From assembly GCA_025929805.1 (NCBI GenBank), contig JAICPP010000141.1, forward strand, positions 1-8,590: a stretch of DNA of 8,590 nucleotides, read 5' to 3'. Every line of letters begins with the position of its first letter. Positions within the stretch are counted from its first letter, which is position 1. Made by a program: the position numbers and the translations under genes. Under the pieces are notes generated by a model. It saw nothing but the letters and a program-made list of their open reading frames with translations. It searched no databases and had not been told where the DNA came from. Source of the DNA: Gemmatimonadales bacterium. Lineage in GTDB: Bacteria > Gemmatimonadota > Gemmatimonadetes > Gemmatimonadales > GWC2-71-9. Positions 6,128-8,590 of this stretch are shown piece after piece.

Positions 6128-6957
6128 ATGCCGGGGCGTACGCTTATCTTTCGGGCATGACTGCAATCCACTCTGAACTGGGCACCGACCTTCCGCTCAC
6201 CATCGGAGGGCGCAGCTTCCGCTCTCGGCTCATGGTGGGAACCGGCAAGTACCGTAACAACACCGAGATGGCGAGGGCGATCGAGGCTTCCGGTGCGGAA
6301 ATCGTCACGGTCGCGGTCCGGCGAGTCGACCTTGACCGGACCAAGGAAGAGGGCATCCTCTATCACCTCCGCCCCGACGAGTACTTCCTGCTTGCCAACA
6401 CCGCCGGGTGCTATACCGCCGAGGAAGCCATCCGATATGCGCGATTGGCGCGGGAGGCCGGCTTCAATGAATTCATCAAGCTGGAAGTCATTGGCGATCG
6501 GGAGACCCTCCTCCCGGACACCGAAGGTCTTTTGACCGCGGCTCGTACGCTGAGTCGGGAAGGCTTTGCGGTGCTGGCGTACACGAACGACGATCTGATC
6601 ACGGCCCTTCGTCTGGAAGATGCCGGGTGCGCTGCCGTGATGCCGTTGGCCTCCCCGATAGGCAGTGGCCTGGGGCTGTTGAACCCATACGGCATTCGCA
6701 CGATCAAGCGGCGGGTCTCGGTACCGGTCATCGTTGATGCCGGGGTGGGAACCGCATCGGACGCCTGCGTCACCATGGAGCAGGGGGTCGATGGCATTCT
6801 CATGAACACCGCACTGGCTGAAGCCAAGAATCCTGTGGCCATGGCATCCGCCATGCGACTGGCCGTGGAGGCCGGCCGTCTGGCCTTCCTGGCCGGCCGT
6901 ATGCCGCGCCGCGAAGTAGCCATGCCCTCCACCCCCGAAACCGGCATGCTGGAATAA
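6124..6957 (+). CDS. thiG: Thiazole synthase ThiG
   Basis: ThiG condenses 1-deoxy-D-xylulose 5-phosphate, dehydroglycine and the ThiS thiocarboxylate to form the thiazole phosphate of thiamine, in the cytosol. The 277 residues include FRSRLMVGTGKY at 32-43, VTVAVRRVDL at 61-70, NTAGCYTAEEAIRYARLARE at 92-111, and FIKLEVIGD at 117-125 with the Schiff-base lysine K119. MPLASPIGSGLG at 173-184, VPVIVDAGVG at 200-209 and the ending AGRMPRR complete the phosphate-binding TIM barrel. All key residues are present. The ATG at 6124 overlaps the thiS stop (ATGA). ATG 6157 (MTAIHSEL) would remove 11 residues and fits the usual short N-terminus equally well, so the start is unsettled. ThiO/ThiH and ThiF, which supply dehydroglycine and activated ThiS, are not in view. 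Confidence 0.96.
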   Translation: MNAGAYAYLSGMTAIHSELGTDLPLTIGGRSFRSRLMVGTGKYRNNTEMARAIEASGAEIVTVAVRRVDLDRTKEEGILYHLRPDEYFLLANTAGCYTAEEAIRYARLAREAGFNEFIKLEVIGDRETLLPDTEGLLTAARTLSREGFAVLAYTNDDLITALRLEDAGCAAVMPLASPIGSGLGLLNPYGIRTIKRRVSVPVIVDAGVGTASDACVTMEQGVDGILMNTALAEAKNPVAMASAMRLAVEAGRLAFLAGRMPRREVAMPSTPETGMLE

Positions 6958-6992
6958 TCCGGTGTCTTCCGCGTGTCCTTCATGCTCCCGCA
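6958..6992 (+). other. 35-base gap between thiG and rsmB
   Basis: This is the longest gap between genes in the window. I see no hairpin followed by a T-run, no convincing -35/-10 pair and no strong Shine-Dalgarno sequence for rsmB. A weak imperfect pairing of CCGGT at 6959-6963 with ACCGG at 7017-7021 would span the rsmB start, but it is short and may be chance. If an internal promoter exists in this operon, this is the likeliest place, but the sequence does not show one. Confidence 0.4.
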
Positions 6993-8306
6993 GTGAGCCT
7001 CTCAATGTCCCGGACAACCGGCATCCGGTCTCGTCGAGCGGCGTTGACGATCCTTCGGCAGGTGCGGGAGGGAAGGCCTTTCGAAGCCGCTCTCGACCGG
7101 GTCGCCCATAGCTTGCCCGAGGTGGATCGCCGCCTGGCTCACGAGTTGGCCGCGGGTGTGTTGAGACAGCGAAGCTCACTGGACCGGCGGCTTACGCCGT
7201 TGATTCCGAGAGGTTGGTCCAGCGTAAACAGTGAGCTTCAGGACATCCTGAGGCTGGGTGTTTATCAGCTCACGGCATTGGAGCGGGTCCCGGCTCACGC
7301 TGCAGTCGATACCAGTGTCGCCCTCGCCAAACAGGCAAGCGGCACCCGGGGAGCCGCGTTCGTCAACGCGGTCCTGCGGCGGCTCACCGACTCAAGCCCC
7401 CCCGAGAGCAGGGAAGCGGCGGATACCGCCCAGGATTTGGCCGCAAAGTACTCCCATCCGTATTGGCTGGTGTCGCGCTGGCTGGAGACGTTTGGTCCGG
7501 AACAGACTGAAACCCTGCTCCGCTGGAACAACACCCGCCCTCGTCTGGTGGCTCAGCCCGCTCGGGAGGACCTGGCCAGCCTCGAAACGCGCTGGCGGGC
7601 CGCCGGCATCGAGCTGGCACCGGCCCCGTTTGGGGCGGGGATCATCCCGGGCAGGACGCGCCCGGCCGAGCTCCCTGGCTACGCCGAGGGTGATTTCATT
7701 ATCCAGGACCCCGCTCAGGCGTTGCTGGCCCGGTTCGCAGCTCCACCGAAGCGAGCCACGATCTACGATGCGTGCGCGGCCCCGGGAGGAAAAACGATTG
7801 CGTTGGGTCGGTCGGCCGATGTGCTCGCCGGTGACATCAATTTTCGCAGAGCACGGAGGCTCGCGGATAACCTGGCCCGGGCAGGCAGTGGGCGAGAGCA
7901 TGTCGTGGTAGCCGACGCGAGGAAGCCACCTCTCAGAGAAGTGGGAGTCGTTCTCCTGGACGCGCCGTGCCTGGGCACGGGGACGTTCGCTCGCCATCCG
8001 GACGCACGCTGGCGAGTGACGCCGGAGGCACTCGCGCGAGTGGTCGAGCTGCAGCGCGACTTGCTGGACAGCACGGCTGGCATCGTAGCACCAGGTGGAC
8101 TGCTGATTTATTCCACCTGTTCCTTGGAGCCGGAGGAGAATCAGCATCAAGTCGAATGGTTTCTCAGCAGGCATCCGGAATTTTGTCGCGAACCGGCCCC
8201 CGACATCCCGAACTCGCTGATCTCAGCCGACGGAGACCTGGTCATCCTGCCCCAGCTTCATGGCATCGATGGGGCGTACGCGGCCAGGCTCAGGCGGAGC
8301 GCATGA
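6993..8306 (+). CDS. rsmB: 16S rRNA (cytosine-C5)-methyltransferase RsmB
   Basis: RsmB makes m5C967 (E. coli numbering) in 16S rRNA using SAM. The 437 residues match E. coli RsmB (about 429). The N-terminal NusB-like RNA-binding domain covers about 12-133 (RRAALTILRQV, AHELAAGVLRQR, LRLGVYQLTALERVPAHAAV, AFVNAVLRRL). A linker with YSHPYWLVSRWLETFG at 153-168 leads to the Rossmann methyltransferase. This shows SAM-binding DACAAPGGKT at 259-268, motif IV DAPC with C326, and motif VI STCS with the catalytic nucleophile C376. The end LHGIDGAYAARLRR matches the family C-terminus. The NusB domain separates it from RsmF-type enzymes. I use GTG 6993; ATG 7005 is an alternative four codons in, and neither has a clear ribosome binding site. 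The stop overlaps the next gene (ATGA). In many bacteria rsmB directly follows fmt; here three thiamine genes lie between. Confidence 0.95.
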   Translation: MSLSMSRTTGIRSRRAALTILRQVREGRPFEAALDRVAHSLPEVDRRLAHELAAGVLRQRSSLDRRLTPLIPRGWSSVNSELQDILRLGVYQLTALERVPAHAAVDTSVALAKQASGTRGAAFVNAVLRRLTDSSPPESREAADTAQDLAAKYSHPYWLVSRWLETFGPEQTETLLRWNNTRPRLVAQPAREDLASLETRWRAAGIELAPAPFGAGIIPGRTRPAELPGYAEGDFIIQDPAQALLARFAAPPKRATIYDACAAPGGKTIALGRSADVLAGDINFRRARRLADNLARAGSGREHVVVADARKPPLREVGVVLLDAPCLGTGTFARHPDARWRVTPEALARVVELQRDLLDSTAGIVAPGGLLIYSTCSLEPEENQHQVEWFLSRHPEFCREPAPDIPNSLISADGDLVILPQLHGIDGAYAARLRRSA

Positions 8307-8590
8307 GAGCTCGCCGACACATCTCTTCCGGCGTTCCCCTGTTCCAGTCTGCTCCCGGCCGGGCCTTTCTGCGGGACCTGGGATTGATCCTCGCCACCTT
8401 CATTCTGGGTTATGGAATCTCGGCAGTGTGGCTGTCGCCCGGTTCCATGTTCAGTAAGGACCACTCCCTTCCCCGAGTCCTAGAAATGCCCGAGGCCAAG
8501 GCGCGACAGCAACTGACGGAGCTAGGATTCCGGCCCCGGCTCGATGGCGAACGTCCCAACGATGCGTTTCCGGCGGGTATTGTCATCTGG
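8303..8590 (+). CDS. Membrane-anchored PASTA-domain protein (3' end cut off)
   Basis: Ninety-six residues are visible before the window ends, with no stop. The frame starts with an ATG overlapping the rsmB TGA (ATGA), with CGGAG at 8295-8299 just upstream. A short basic N-terminus (MRARRHISSG) is followed by one hydrophobic helix at about 24-44 (LRDLGLILATFILGYGISAV) and then a PASTA-like repeat from about residue 56. The repeat carries LPRVLEMPEAKARQQLTELGF and then RPND-FPAGIVIW, matching the PASTA pattern of a Pro-x-(Val/Leu) entry, a helix, and P-x-D...PAG-x-V-I. PASTA domains bind peptidoglycan fragments, usually at the end of Ser/Thr kinases or penicillin-binding proteins. No kinase or transpeptidase domain comes before the helix, so the visible part is a short cytoplasmic tail, an anchor and an extracytoplasmic sensor or binder. 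More PASTA repeats probably follow outside the window. Confidence 0.85.
   Translation, partial: MRARRHISSGVPLFQSAPGRAFLRDLGLILATFILGYGISAVWLSPGSMFSKDHSLPRVLEMPEAKARQQLTELGFRPRLDGERPNDAFPAGIVIW

Noticed and set aside
6870..6900. Direct repeat of GGCCGGCCGT (6870-6879 and 6891-6900) near the end of thiG
   Set aside because: It encodes the conserved EAGRLAFLAGRM stretch of ThiG, where two AGR tripeptides use the same codons. There is no sign of a mobile-element target site.
6106..7179. A 357-codon open frame on the minus strand opposite thiG
   Set aside because: The translation is rich in Gly, Arg and His with no recognisable motif. ThiG on the + strand is unmistakable. Long antisense frames are common opposite GC-rich genes.

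Overview
The window is a gene-dense, high-GC (roughly 60-65% by eye) bacterial chromosome segment. It carries twelve genes, all on the + strand, and essentially no non-coding DNA. The largest gap is 35 bases. I see no RNA gene, insertion sequence, integrase, CRISPR array, toxin or defence gene, or clear intrinsic terminator. The content is core metabolism and translation, so this is an ordinary housekeeping region, not an accessory island. The gene set and the dense overlaps fit a free-living, high-GC, Gram-negative-type bacterium. Gemmatimonadota is my best guess from overall protein flavour, but the sequence alone cannot prove it.

Layout. (1) Bases 1-3842 hold the end of ruvB (Holliday-junction motor), queA, a DinB/YfiT-like gene, tgt and yajC. 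This is the widespread ruvB-queA-tgt-yajC neighbourhood with a DinB-family gene inserted between the two queuosine genes. (2) Bases 3839-5298 hold def and fmt, the enzymes that remove and add the N-formyl group of initiator methionine. (3) Bases 5295-6957 hold three thiamine genes: a TenI/ThiE-family gene, thiS and thiG, which work on the thiazole half of thiamine. (4) Bases 6993-8590 hold rsmB (16S rRNA m5C methyltransferase) and the start of a membrane-anchored PASTA-domain protein that runs off the window.

How the genes work together. QueA and Tgt act in queuosine modification of tRNA wobble position 34. Tgt inserts preQ1 and QueA converts it to epoxyqueuosine. Def, Fmt and RsmB serve translation initiation and ribosome maturation. 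ThiS carries sulfur as a C-terminal thiocarboxylate, ThiG builds the thiazole ring, and the TenI-like protein probably aromatises the product. Nearly every junction is an ATGA or TGATG overlap or a gap of a few bases, which suggests one long, translationally coupled transcription unit whose promoter lies upstream of the window.

The points most worth a second look are modest: a natural Cys-to-Val change in the Tgt substrate pocket, TenI-type rather than ThiE-type motifs in the gene beside thiS, the DinB-family gene between queA and tgt, the thiazole genes splitting the usual def-fmt-rsmB cluster, and a PASTA protein without a kinase domain after rsmB. I found no convincing evidence of a wholly new system.
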